From contig CAWVIZ010000011.1 of the NCBI GenBank assembly GCA_963929535.1, forward strand, positions 124,001-188,000: a stretch of DNA of 64,000 nt, given 5' to 3'. Below the pieces are notes generated by a model. It was given only the letters and a program-made list of their open reading frames with translations. It had not been told where the DNA came from and did no database searches. The stretch is from Pullilachnospira sp963929535. Lineage in GTDB: Bacteria; Bacillota; Clostridia; Lachnospirales; Lachnospiraceae. Both the position numbers and the translations under genes were made by a program. This document shows positions 42,449 through 51,546 of this stretch, piece by piece (position 1 is the first letter of the stretch; the number at the start of each line of letters is the position of its first letter).

Positions 42449-43203
42449 TACATTTTGTGGGAGCGGGATCCGGAGCGGCGGATCTGATCACTCTGCGGGG
42501 AAAGAAATTTCTGGAGGAGGCGGATGTGATCATCTATGCAGGCTCGCTGGTAAATCCCCGGCTTCTGGACTGGGCAAAGCCGGGATGCCGGATCTATAAC
42601 AGCGCCAGGATGACTCTGGAGGAAGTGCTGGAGGTGATGACGCAGGCGGAGGAGGAAGGACAGACTACCGTACGGCTTCACACGGGAGACCCTTCTCTTT
42701 ACGGAGCCATTCGGGAACAGATGGATGTGTTGGAGGAAAAAGGGATTTCTTATGATTACTGTCCCGGGGTCAGCTCCTTTTGCGGGGCGGCTTCTGCCCT
42801 GAATCTGGAGTATACCCTTCCGGATGTGTCCCAAAGTGTGATCATCACCCGGATGGCGGGCAGGACCCCGGTGCCGGAAAAGGAGAGCATCGAGGCTTTT
42901 GCGGCGCATCAGGCTACCATGGTGATATTTTTAAGCACCGGGATGCTGGAGGAGCTGTCCCGCCGGCTGATCGCGGGAGGCTACACCGCGGACACCCCGG
43001 CGGCCATTGTCTACAAGGCCACCTGGGAGGATGAAAAATCCTTTGTCTGCACGGTGGGTACCCTGGCGGAAACCGCCAGAGAAAACGGGATCACCAAGAC
43101 CGCTCTGATGATCATCGGAGATGTGGTGGCCCACAGCCGCTACAACAGATCGGAGCTGTATAACCCGGCATTTTCCACGGAATTCCGTCAGGCAAGCCGG
43201 TAG
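42445..43203 (+). CDS. cbiF: Cobalt-precorrin-4 C11-methyltransferase CbiF
   Basis: The 252-residue tetrapyrrole methylase shows IHFVGAGSGAADLITLRG, DVIIYAGSLVNP, HTGDPSLYGAIREQ and TRMAGRTPVPE, all typical of CbiF/CobM. The start lies in the cbiL stop codon. Confidence 0.95.
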   Translation: MIHFVGAGSGAADLITLRGKKFLEEADVIIYAGSLVNPRLLDWAKPGCRIYNSARMTLEEVLEVMTQAEEEGQTTVRLHTGDPSLYGAIREQMDVLEEKGISYDYCPGVSSFCGAASALNLEYTLPDVSQSVIITRMAGRTPVPEKESIEAFAAHQATMVIFLSTGMLEELSRRLIAGGYTADTPAAIVYKATWEDEKSFVCTVGTLAETARENGITKTALMIIGDVVAHSRYNRSELYNPAFSTEFRQASR

Positions 43204-43214
43204 GAGCAGCCGGG

Positions 43215-44288
43215 ATGAGCAGAAAAGACGGGGACAGCCCCAAGACGGCGGTGATCGCCTTTACCGGACGGGGAATGAGGCTGGCTGGGCGGATCGGAGA
43301 ATTTCTGAAGAGCCGTGGAGAGGAATGCACGGTTTATATAAAAAGCCGTCATGTACAGGCACCTGCGGATGGATCGGTCCATCTGGTGGAGCAGTCCCTG
43401 GGAGAATGGGCCGCCAGGGTGATCCCCCGGATGGATGCGGTGATCTTTGTGGGGGCGGCGGGAATCGCGGTGCGTACCATGGCGCCCTTTGTGAAAAGCA
43501 AAAGGACGGATCCCGCAGTGCTGGTGCTGGACGAGGCAGGCAGTTTCTGCATCTCCCTGCTGTCCGGCCATCTGGGAGGGGCCAACGCGCTGGCGCTCCG
43601 GGTGTCTGACGCTGTGGGAGCCCGGCCGGTGATCACCACCGCCACCGATGTGAACGGAAAGCTGGCTGTAGATGTATTTGCCGCGAAAAACCATCTGTGG
43701 ATCGGGGACATGGGACTGGCCAAGGAGGTATCGGCCAGGATCCTGGAAGGCTGCCGGCTGAAGATCCGCGCCGGCGTCGGGTTCCGGGGAAGTCTGGCAG
43801 AGATGCTGCCCCAGGAGCTGGAAGAAGCTTCGGGAGGGGAATCCTTCTGTGATCTCCAGATCCTGCTTCCGGAGGGAGAGATCCTGCACCTGGTCCCCCG
43901 AAATGTGACGGTGGGGATCGGCTGCCGCAGAGGTGTCCCCGGGGAAACGGTGGAGCGGCAGGTGAAAAAAGCCCTTTTGAGAGCGGGGATCTTTCCTCAG
44001 GCCGTCTGCCGGGCTGCCAGTATCGATCTGAAAAAGGAGGAACAGGGAATCCTGGATTTCTGCGGGAAATGGGGGATCCCCTTTGTGACGTATCCGGCCA
44101 AGGAACTGAAAAACGTTCCCGGCAGTTTTACCCCCTCAGCCTTTGTGAAGGGAGTGACAGGGGTGGATAATGTGTGTGAGCGCAGCGCCGTGCTGGGAAG
44201 CGGAACGGGACGGCTGCTGGCGAAAAAATACGGAGAAGAGGGCGTCACCGTGGCGTGCGCCGTGGAAGATTGGAGTGTGGAATTTTGA
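43215..44288 (+). CDS. cbiG: Cobalt-precorrin-5A hydrolase CbiG
   Basis: The 357-residue protein opens the delta-lactone of cobalt-precorrin-5A and releases acetaldehyde. N-terminal domain: DAVIFVGAAGIAVRT and LLSGHLGGANALA; central region; C-terminal VTVGIGCRRGVPGETVERQVKKAL and GVDNVCERSAVL. The last base pair of TTGA is shared with cbiH. Confidence 0.94.
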   Translation: MSRKDGDSPKTAVIAFTGRGMRLAGRIGEFLKSRGEECTVYIKSRHVQAPADGSVHLVEQSLGEWAARVIPRMDAVIFVGAAGIAVRTMAPFVKSKRTDPAVLVLDEAGSFCISLLSGHLGGANALALRVSDAVGARPVITTATDVNGKLAVDVFAAKNHLWIGDMGLAKEVSARILEGCRLKIRAGVGFRGSLAEMLPQELEEASGGESFCDLQILLPEGEILHLVPRNVTVGIGCRRGVPGETVERQVKKALLRAGIFPQAVCRAASIDLKKEEQGILDFCGKWGIPFVTYPAKELKNVPGSFTPSAFVKGVTGVDNVCERSAVLGSGTGRLLAKKYGEEGVTVACAVEDWSVEF

Positions 44289-45016
44289 AAAAATTGTATG
44301 TGGTAGGGATCGGACCGGGAGCGTATGAGCAGATGACTCTGAAGGCTGTCCGGACCCTCAGGGAGAGCGATGTGATCATAGGATACACCGTCTATGTGGA
44401 TCTGGTGCGGGAGCATTTCCCCGGGAAGGAATTTCTCACGACACCGATGAAAAAAGAGGTGGACCGGTGTGTGATGGCCTTTGAGGAGGCCCGGAAGGGA
44501 AAGACGGTGGCCATGATCTGCAGCGGCGATGCCGGGGTGTACGGTATGGCCGGACTGATGTACCAGGTGGGCGAGAACTATCCGGAGGTGGAGCTGGAGA
44601 TCATTCCGGGAGTGACCGCGGCCACCGGAGGAGCCGCGGTGCTGGGAGCGCCTCTGATCCATGATTTCTGCCTGATCAGCCTGAGCGATCTGCTGACCCC
44701 CTGGGAGAAGATCGAGGCCCGGCTTCTGGCTGCGGCCAGGGCGGATTTTGTGGTGTGCCTGTACAATCCTTCCAGCAAAAAGCGGCATGATTACCTGAAA
44801 AAGGCATGCGAACTGATGATGCAGTACAAATCCCGGGACACGGTCTGCGGTATTGTCTCTCAGATCGGCAGAAGCGGAGAGAGCGCCCGGGTAATGACCC
44901 TTGAGGAGCTGGCGGATACCCAGGTGGATATGTTTACCACGGTATGGGTGGGAAATTCCCAGACCCGCAGGATCGGCGGCAAGATGGTGACGCCCAGAGG
45001 TTATAAGAATGTGTAG
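44285..45016 (+). CDS. cbiH: Precorrin-3B C17-methyltransferase CbiH
   Basis: The 243-residue tetrapyrrole methylase shows LYVVGIGPGAYEQMTLKA, GYTVYVDLV, CSGDAGVYGMAGL, LYNPSSKKR and VWVGNSQT, the CbiH/CobJ set. A TTG start overlaps the cbiG stop, after GGAGTGG. It contracts the ring with C17 methylation. Confidence 0.95.
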   Translation: MKKLYVVGIGPGAYEQMTLKAVRTLRESDVIIGYTVYVDLVREHFPGKEFLTTPMKKEVDRCVMAFEEARKGKTVAMICSGDAGVYGMAGLMYQVGENYPEVELEIIPGVTAATGGAAVLGAPLIHDFCLISLSDLLTPWEKIEARLLAAARADFVVCLYNPSSKKRHDYLKKACELMMQYKSRDTVCGIVSQIGRSGESARVMTLEELADTQVDMFTTVWVGNSQTRRIGGKMVTPRGYKNV

Positions 45017-47198
45017 ATTTTTGATTTTTGCCGGAACCCTGGAGGGACGGAGGGTGGCGGAGTATCTGAACGGCAGGAAGCTGTCTGCCCGGGTATGTGT
45101 TGCCACCGAATATGGGGAAAGCCTTCTTCCCCGGGGAGAATATCTGCGGATATCCCATGAACGGCTGGATCAGGAGCAGATGGAAGCCCTGATGGAGGAT
45201 ATGAAGAGGCGGGAGCCGGATACCCTGGTGATCGACGCCACCCACCCGTATGCGGCGGCTGTCACGGAAAATATCCGGAGGGCCTGCCGGAAAACGGGAC
45301 TGCCCAGGCTGCGGCTGATCCGGCAGGAAAGTGACTGGAAGGACGGGGAGGCCGTGTGGGTAAAGAGCACGGAAGAGGCCGTGGAATATCTGAAAAATAC
45401 AGAGGGAGGGATCCTGGTGACCACCGGAAGCAAGGAGCTGGCGGCATTTACAGGGATCCCTGATTACCGCAGCCGGGTGTATGCCCGGGTGCTTTCCATA
45501 CCCAAAGTGGTCCGGGAATGCGCCCAGCTGGGATTTGAGGGAAAGCATCTGATCTGTATGCAGGGGCCGTTTTCCAGAGAACTGAACGCCGCCATGATCC
45601 GGCAGCTTCAGACCCGCTGGCTGGTGACCAAGGAATCCGGGAGCACGGGGGGATTTTTGGAGAAGTGCCTGGCTGCCCGGGATACCGGGAGTCGTCTGGT
45701 CATCATCGGACGGCCGGCAAAGGAAGAGGGAGTGACCCTTCAGGAATGTCTGGAAATCCTCAGGGAGCGGACGGAGACGTCCGGCTGCGGCAGGGGATCT
45801 CAGGGTGAGATGTCCGGCTGTAAGGAATCTCAGGGCAGGATATCCGGCAGTATGGAATCCCGGAGGGAGACACCGGACGGCCAGGAAGGCTTTCGGACGG
45901 CACCTTCGGATTCCCGGCACACAGACGCGGAGTTCAAGATCCCTTCCGGGACCAGGATCGCTCTGGTGGGGATCGGCATGGGAACGGAAGATACTCTGAC
46001 GGTGGAAGGGAAGAGAGCGCTGGAGGAAGCACAGCTTCTGATCGGCGCCCGCCGGATGCTGGAGGGGATCGCCCGCCCGGACCAGGCGGTGTTCTATGCC
46101 TACCGGCCTCTGGAGATCCGGGACTATATCGCGGCACACCCCCAGTACCGGAAAGTGGCGGTGGCCCTTTCCGGGGATGTGGGATTCTACAGCGGCGCCA
46201 GAGGACTTCTGGAGGTTCTGGGAGATGGCGTGCAGGTCTGCTGCGGGATTTCTTCCATGATCTATTTCTGCGGACGGCTTCAGACGCCCTGGGAGGATGC
46301 GGTGCCGGTGAGTGTCCACGGACGCCGGACAAATATCCCGGGATTTGTAAAGGAAAACCGGAAAGTGTTCGCCATCGTGGGAAGTGCCGGGGGAGCCGGC
46401 GAGATCTGCCGGCAGCTGACGGATTACGGTATGGGTGAGATCCGGGTGGCTGTGGGAGAACGGCTGTCCTATCCGGATGAGAAAATATCTCATGGAACTG
46501 CCGCAGATCTGGCTGACTGCGTGACGGATCCTTTGAGCGTCATGCTGCTGGAAAATCCCCGGGCAAAAGACCATGTGGTAACTCACGGGATCGGGGACGG
46601 AGAGTTCCTCCGGGATAAGGTTCCCATGACCAAGGAGGAGGTGCGCAGTGTCTCCCTGTCCAAGCTGCGGCTCACCAGAGACGCGGTGGTCTACGACGTG
46701 GGGGCCGGCACCGGGTCCGTGGCGGTGGAGATGGCGCGGATGGCTGTGGAAGGCCGGGTATACGCCATAGAAAAGAAACCGGAGGCAGTGGAGCTGATCC
46801 GCAGAAACAGGCAGAAATTTGCCGTTCCCAACCTGGAGGTGGCGGAAGGGCTGGCGCCGGAGGCCTGCCGGGATCTCCCGGCGCCTACGCATGCGTTTAT
46901 CGGAGGATCCTCCGGGAACCTGCGGGAGATCCTGGAGCTGCTGCTGGAGAAAAATCCTCACATCAGGATCGTGATCAACTGCATCACGCTGGAAACTGTG
47001 GCGGAAGCCCTTTCCAGCATCAGCCAGCTTCCGGTGGAGGATGTGGATATTGCCCAGATCACAGTGGCAAAGGGGAAAAAGGCGGGATCCTATCATCTGA
47101 TGATGGGACAGAATCCTGTGAGTGTGATCTCCTTTACCGGACGCGGAACAGAAGATGCTGAGGCTGCGCAGCCGGGAGGGCAGACTGCCCTGCTGTAA
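45009..47198 (+). CDS. Trifunctional CbiJ-CbiE-CbiT fusion
   Basis: The 729-residue protein joins three enzymes. Residues 1-258 are CbiJ (LIFAGTLEGRRVAEYL, DATHPYAAAVTENI), the cobalt-precorrin-6A reductase. A linker of about 55 residues (259-313) contains repeated SQG and SG units. Residues 315-520 are CbiE (ALVGIGMGTEDTLT, LSGDVGFYSGA), the C5 methyltransferase. Residues 525-729 are CbiT (DKVPMTKEEVR, VYDVGAGTGSVAVEMA, FIGGSSGNL), which does C15 methylation and decarboxylation. It starts eight bases inside cbiH. Confidence 0.94.
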   Translation: MCRFLIFAGTLEGRRVAEYLNGRKLSARVCVATEYGESLLPRGEYLRISHERLDQEQMEALMEDMKRREPDTLVIDATHPYAAAVTENIRRACRKTGLPRLRLIRQESDWKDGEAVWVKSTEEAVEYLKNTEGGILVTTGSKELAAFTGIPDYRSRVYARVLSIPKVVRECAQLGFEGKHLICMQGPFSRELNAAMIRQLQTRWLVTKESGSTGGFLEKCLAARDTGSRLVIIGRPAKEEGVTLQECLEILRERTETSGCGRGSQGEMSGCKESQGRISGSMESRRETPDGQEGFRTAPSDSRHTDAEFKIPSGTRIALVGIGMGTEDTLTVEGKRALEEAQLLIGARRMLEGIARPDQAVFYAYRPLEIRDYIAAHPQYRKVAVALSGDVGFYSGARGLLEVLGDGVQVCCGISSMIYFCGRLQTPWEDAVPVSVHGRRTNIPGFVKENRKVFAIVGSAGGAGEICRQLTDYGMGEIRVAVGERLSYPDEKISHGTAADLADCVTDPLSVMLLENPRAKDHVVTHGIGDGEFLRDKVPMTKEEVRSVSLSKLRLTRDAVVYDVGAGTGSVAVEMARMAVEGRVYAIEKKPEAVELIRRNRQKFAVPNLEVAEGLAPEACRDLPAPTHAFIGGSSGNLREILELLLEKNPHIRIVINCITLETVAEALSSISQLPVEDVDIAQITVAKGKKAGSYHLMMGQNPVSVISFTGRGTEDAEAAQPGGQTALL

Positions 47199-47225
47199 CG
47201 GCTGGCGGGCGGAAAGGAAGAAGCT

Positions 47226-48602
47226 ATGGAGCAAGAGACGCGAATCCCCAGGATCCTGCTGGCAGCGGCCAGAAGCGGCAGCGGGAAAACACTGATCACC
47301 TGCGGAATCCTGGCAGCGCTGAAAAACAGAGGGCTGCAGGTGGCCTCCTTTAAGTGCGGACCGGACTACATCGATCCCATGTTTCACAGCCGGGTGATCG
47401 GGACCAGAAGCCGGAATCTGGACACCTTCTTCGCGGGGAAGGAGACGGTACGCCGTCTGCTGGTAAAAAATGCCGCCGACTGCCAGATATCTGTGATCGA
47501 AGGCGTGATGGGATATTACGACGGCCTGGCGGGCACCTCCTGGCAGGCCAGCGCCTATGATGTGGCGGCAAAAACGGAAACCCCGGCGGTATTTATCCTG
47601 GACTGTCAGGGGAGCAGCCTGTCGCTGATCCCGTTTCTGAAGGGATTTCTGGAATACCGGAAGGACAGCGGGATCCGGGGCGTGATCCTGAACCGGATTT
47701 CTCCCATGCTGTATCCCCGGATGAAAAAGCTAATGGAAGAGCAGCTTCCTCTCCGGGTGCTGGGCTACGTGCCCAGGCTTTCGGACTGCGTGCTGGAAAG
47801 CCGTCACCTGGGACTGGTGATGCCCCACGAGATCCCCCAGCTTCGGAGAAAGCTGGATACTCTGGCAAAAGAACTGGAAAAGACCCTGGATCTGGACGCC
47901 CTGCTGAAACTGGCGGAGGAGGCGCCTCCCCTGGTAACGGAGGAAAAAACAGAAAAGCTGTATCATACCAGCCGGCCGGTCTCCATCGGTGTGGCCCGGG
48001 ACGAGGCCTTCTGCTTTTTCTATCAGGACAATCTGGATCTTCTGGAGGAGATGGGAGCCAGGCTGGTGTATTTTTCCCCCATCCGGGATGAAAAGCTTCC
48101 GGAGGGGATCTGCGGAATGATCCTGAACGGGGGATATCCGGAGCTGTATGCCCGCCAGCTGTCCGAAAACACCGCCATGCGGGAGTCGGTGCGCCGGGCG
48201 ATCGCCGGAGGGATGCCTTACACGGCGGAGTGCGGAGGCTTTCTGTATCTTCACCGGGAGATGGAGGATATGGAGGGAAGATCCTGGCCGATGGCGGGGG
48301 TGATCCCCGGCCGGGCCTGGAGGACGGAAGGGCTGAAGCGATTCGGCTATGTAACGCTGGATGGCGGACGCTGTTTCGGCCGGAATGTGGGGCCGATACC
48401 GGCCCATGAATTTCATTACTTTGATTCAGACTGCTGCGGAGAGGACTTTGAGGCTCAAAAACCCCTCAGCGCCAGATCCTGGCGCTGCATCCACAGCAAT
48501 GACCGTGGGATGGCGGGATTTCCCCATCTCTATTACTATGGAAATTTAAAACTGCCGGAGGCTTTTCTGAAAGCCTGCGAAGAATGGGAGGTAAGATCAT
48601 GA
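47226..48602 (+). CDS. cbiA: Cobyrinate a,c-diamide synthase CbiA
   Basis: The 458-residue ATP- and glutamine-dependent amidase has an N-terminal P-loop (ARSGSGKT near residue 20), FKCGPDYIDPMFH, and a C-terminal class I glutamine amidotransferase-like domain with YTAECGGFLYLH (nucleophile Cys) and AHEFHYFD. It amidates the a and c side chains. Its stop overlaps cobT by 4 bases. Confidence 0.96.
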   Translation: MEQETRIPRILLAAARSGSGKTLITCGILAALKNRGLQVASFKCGPDYIDPMFHSRVIGTRSRNLDTFFAGKETVRRLLVKNAADCQISVIEGVMGYYDGLAGTSWQASAYDVAAKTETPAVFILDCQGSSLSLIPFLKGFLEYRKDSGIRGVILNRISPMLYPRMKKLMEEQLPLRVLGYVPRLSDCVLESRHLGLVMPHEIPQLRRKLDTLAKELEKTLDLDALLKLAEEAPPLVTEEKTEKLYHTSRPVSIGVARDEAFCFFYQDNLDLLEEMGARLVYFSPIRDEKLPEGICGMILNGGYPELYARQLSENTAMRESVRRAIAGGMPYTAECGGFLYLHREMEDMEGRSWPMAGVIPGRAWRTEGLKRFGYVTLDGGRCFGRNVGPIPAHEFHYFDSDCCGEDFEAQKPLSARSWRCIHSNDRGMAGFPHLYYYGNLKLPEAFLKACEEWEVRS

Positions 48603-49648
48603 ATCTGGAAGAAGCATTGGGACGTATCCGTCCGGCCAGTAAGGAGGCCATGGATGCGGCCCGGGACAGATGGGACAATATCGCCATGCCGCTGCACAGC
48701 CTGGGCAGGCTGCAGGATACGGTGGTACGCATTGCCGGAATGACGGGAAGCGTCCAGGTGGATCTGAGAAAGAAGGGGCTGGTGGTAATGTGCGCCGATA
48801 ACGGCGTGGTGGAAGAGGGAGTGACCCAGTCCGGCCAGGAGGTGACCCTGATCGTGGCTGAAAATTTCCTGCAGAAGAAGGCGACTGCCAGTCTGTTCTG
48901 CCGTCAGGCGGGAGCGGATATCTTTCCTGTGGACATCGGTATCGCTTCTGACAGCAATATCATCAACCGGAAGATCGCCTATGGAACGAAAAATATGGCA
49001 AAGGAGCCTGCCATGACCCGGGCGGAGGCCATAAAAGCCATTGAAGTGGGAATCTCCATGGCAGAGGAGCTGAAGGAGCGGGGATACTCCATCATAGCCA
49101 CGGGGGAAATGGGGATCGGAAATACCACCACCAGCAGCGCGGTGGTCTCGGTCCTTCTGGATCAGGAGCCGGCGGCTGTCACCGGACGGGGAGCCGGCCT
49201 TTCCAGTGAAGGGCTGAACCGGAAGGTGGAGACCATCCGCAGGGCTATTGCGCTGCACCGTCCGGATCCCAGGGATGTGGTAGACGTACTTTCCAAGGTG
49301 GGAGGTCTGGATCTGGCGGGTCTGGCCGGTGTGTTCCTGGGAGGAGCGGCTCTTGGGATCCCGGTGGTGGCGGACGGATTTATCTCCTGTACGGCAGCCC
49401 TGTGCGCGGTGAGGATGTGTCCCCAGGTCAGAGATTATATCATCACCTCCCATCAGTCCAAGGAGCCGGGAGCCAGAATGGTGCTGGAAGCGCTGGAAAT
49501 ACCGGTATTCCTCACCTGCGATATGTGTCTGGGAGAAGGAACGGGAGCAGTGGCCATCTATCCGCTGCTGGATATGGCCATGGCGGTGTACAATGGAATG
49601 TGTACCTTCGGGGATATCCATATTGATAATTATGTGCCCCTGTCTTAA
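48599..49648 (+). CDS. cobT: Nicotinate-nucleotide-dimethylbenzimidazole phosphoribosyltransferase CobT
   Basis: The 349-residue enzyme activates the lower-ligand base. Motifs are RWDNIAMPLHSLG, VVMCADNGVVEEGVTQSG, TGEMGIGNTTTSSAV, GRGAGLSSEG and the catalytic-glutamate region near SCTAALCAVRMCP. ATG 48599 overlaps the cbiA stop. No benzimidazole synthesis genes (bluB, bza) are in the window, so the base may be imported. Confidence 0.96.
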   Translation: MNLEEALGRIRPASKEAMDAARDRWDNIAMPLHSLGRLQDTVVRIAGMTGSVQVDLRKKGLVVMCADNGVVEEGVTQSGQEVTLIVAENFLQKKATASLFCRQAGADIFPVDIGIASDSNIINRKIAYGTKNMAKEPAMTRAEAIKAIEVGISMAEELKERGYSIIATGEMGIGNTTTSSAVVSVLLDQEPAAVTGRGAGLSSEGLNRKVETIRRAIALHRPDPRDVVDVLSKVGGLDLAGLAGVFLGGAALGIPVVADGFISCTAALCAVRMCPQVRDYIITSHQSKEPGARMVLEALEIPVFLTCDMCLGEGTGAVAIYPLLDMAMAVYNGMCTFGDIHIDNYVPLS

Positions 49649-49665
49649 CGGGAAGGGAGGACAGC

Positions 49666-50202
49666 ATGTTTCATCTGATCACCGGAGGAAGCGGCAGCGG
49701 CAAGTCCGCCTTCGCGGAGGAGTGCATCTGCGGCTTCCGGGGACATAAAAGAATCTATATCGCCACCATGTTTCCCTTCGACGGGGAAAGTCATGAGAGG
49801 ATCCGCCGCCATCGCCGGATGCGGAAGGAAAAGAAGTTTGAAACCGTGGAGCGGTACACCGATCTGGCGGGGCTTTCTCTGGAACCGGAGGCGGATGTGC
49901 TTCTGGAATGCATGTCCAATCTGGCGGCAAATGAAATGTACCGTCAGGAGGGAGCCGGGGAACATACGGTGGAGGCTGTGCTTGCGGGAATTGACAGGCT
50001 GCTGGAAGAGAGCCGGAATCTGGTGGTGGTCACCAACGAGATCTTTTCCGATGGGGTCCGGTATGATCCCTCCACGGAGAAATACCTGGAATATCTGGGA
50101 GAGATCAACCGGAGGATGGCGGTCCGGGCGGACCGGGTCACAGAGGTGGTCTGCGGGATCCCGGTACAGATAAAACCGGCAGAGGACAGGGAAAGGAGAT
50201 GA
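49666..50202 (+). CDS. cobU: Adenosylcobinamide kinase/guanylyltransferase CobU
   Basis: The 178-residue bifunctional enzyme has P-loop GGSGSGKSAFAEE, YIATMFPFDGESHERIRRHRRMR with the guanylylated histidine region, and VVVTNEIFSDG. It phosphorylates cobinamide and then transfers GMP. Length is normal, unlike the short paralogue at 51157. Confidence 0.95.
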   Translation: MFHLITGGSGSGKSAFAEECICGFRGHKRIYIATMFPFDGESHERIRRHRRMRKEKKFETVERYTDLAGLSLEPEADVLLECMSNLAANEMYRQEGAGEHTVEAVLAGIDRLLEESRNLVVVTNEIFSDGVRYDPSTEKYLEYLGEINRRMAVRADRVTEVVCGIPVQIKPAEDRERR

Positions 50203-50213
50203 GAGGGGACAGT

Positions 50214-50978
50214 ATGAAAAGAATGGTGCAGAGTTTTCTGATCGCCTTTTCCATGTATTCCAAGATCCCCATGCCCCGCTGTGAGTGGAATGAGGAAAAT
50301 ATGGCCTATACCATGTGCTTTTTCCCCTGGGTGGGAGCGGTGATCGGAGGACTTACCTGGGGCTTCGGAATTCTGGGAAGACAGCTGGGACTGGACCACG
50401 CGTTTTACGCGGTGATCCTGGTACTGATCCCGTGGCTGGTGACAGGGGGGATCCACCTGGACGGCCTTCTGGATACAGCGGACGCCCTGAGCTCCTGGCA
50501 GGAGAGGGAGCGGCGTCTGGAGATCCTGAAGGATTCCCACGCGGGGGCATTTGCCGTGATCACCTGCGGGGTGTATTTTCTGTTTTACTACGGGGTGTAC
50601 AGCCAGATGAGTCTTCGGGCTCTTCCGGTAATCGCCGTAAGCTTTATGCTTTCCCGGACCCTGAGCGGCCTGGCGGTGGTGACATTTCCCAAGGCCAAAA
50701 AGACCGGATCGGTGTCCGCCATGGCCCGGGGAGCCAGGGATACCCAGGTGGAGATCACGCTGGGGATCTATCTGGCGCTGATCCTGGCGGTACTGCTGCT
50801 TCTGGACTGGCAGCTGGGTCTGGTGTGCTTTGGGGCGGCTCTGGGAGTTTTCTGGTATTATCATCACATGGCCATGAAGTATTTCGGAGGGACTACGGGA
50901 GATCTGGCGGGATATTTTGTGTCACTGTGCGAGCTGATCTGTGCCTTCGCGGTGGTGGCAGCGGCGGCGGTCCTGTAA
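50214..50978 (+). CDS. cobS: Cobalamin synthase CobS
   Basis: The 254-residue membrane enzyme joins GDP-cobinamide with alpha-ribazole. Features are FSMYSKIPMPRCEW, GGIHLDGLLDTADAL (Asp-rich site), KDSHAGAFAVI and several membrane spans. ATG 50214 follows GAGAGGGG, 11 bases after the cobU stop. Confidence 0.95.
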   Translation: MKRMVQSFLIAFSMYSKIPMPRCEWNEENMAYTMCFFPWVGAVIGGLTWGFGILGRQLGLDHAFYAVILVLIPWLVTGGIHLDGLLDTADALSSWQERERRLEILKDSHAGAFAVITCGVYFLFYYGVYSQMSLRALPVIAVSFMLSRTLSGLAVVTFPKAKKTGSVSAMARGARDTQVEITLGIYLALILAVLLLLDWQLGLVCFGAALGVFWYYHHMAMKYFGGTTGDLAGYFVSLCELICAFAVVAAAAVL

Positions 50979-51024
50979 GAAGAACGGCAGAAAAACAGGA
51001 AGAGGACATGGGATCCGGGCAGCT

Positions 51025-51115
51025 TGTCCGCGCCCCGGCAGCGAAGATCGCAGTCTGTGTGCATGTATTTGCGGCGGGGAAGCCGGAAGGCCAAACGGTC
51101 AGCGGGGAATGCGTC
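51025..51115. repeat. Decayed MITE (family B) copy
   Basis: GCGAAGATCGCAGTCTGTGT and GAAGCCGGAAGGCC align by eye with the internal hairpin and right end of the intact MITE at 11183. Terminal repeats and duplication are lost. It lies between cobS and the CobU-like gene. Confidence 0.7.
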
Positions 51116-51156
51116 CGGACCGGTATGCCTTCAAGGGAAAAGAGAGGAGAACAGAA

Positions 51157-51546
51157 ATGAAGCTGGTGATAGGAGGAGCCTGGCAGGGAAAACGGGCCCT
51201 GGCGGAAGCAAGATACGGGATTCCCGGGGACGGCTGGACGGACGGGGAGATCTGTTCCAGGGAGGAGTTTGGGAAGGCGGAGGCGGTCTGCAGCCTTCAC
51301 GCCTATATCCGACGGCAGATGGAGCAGGGAACCGGGATGGAAGTCCTGGCTGCTGAGATCGAAGAGAGGGCACGGCGGGGTCTGAAGATCGTCACCTCCG
51401 ATGAGGTGGGATACGGCGTGGTCCCCATGGATGCCAAAGAGCGGGCCTGGCGGGAAGCCTGCGGAAGGATCTGCACCCGGCTGGCGGCCGTATCGGATGA
51501 AGTGGTGCGGGTCTGCTGCGGTGTGGGGATGGTGATCAAAGGATGA
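51157..51546 (+). CDS. Short CobU-like protein
   Basis: The 129-residue protein resembles CobU at its two ends: MKLVIGGAWQGKRALAEA matches the CobU P-loop region but with GGAWQGKR (the Ser/Thr after Lys is Arg), and TSDEVGYGVVPMDAKERAWREACGRICTRLAAVSDEVVRVCCGV matches the C-terminal part (residues 79-122). The middle region that carries the guanylylated histidine is missing. It lies between cobS and cobC and overlaps cobC by 4 bases, so it is translated with them. Loss of key residues argues against normal kinase activity; the actual role is unknown. Confidence 0.78.
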   Translation: MKLVIGGAWQGKRALAEARYGIPGDGWTDGEICSREEFGKAEAVCSLHAYIRRQMEQGTGMEVLAAEIEERARRGLKIVTSDEVGYGVVPMDAKERAWREACGRICTRLAAVSDEVVRVCCGVGMVIKG

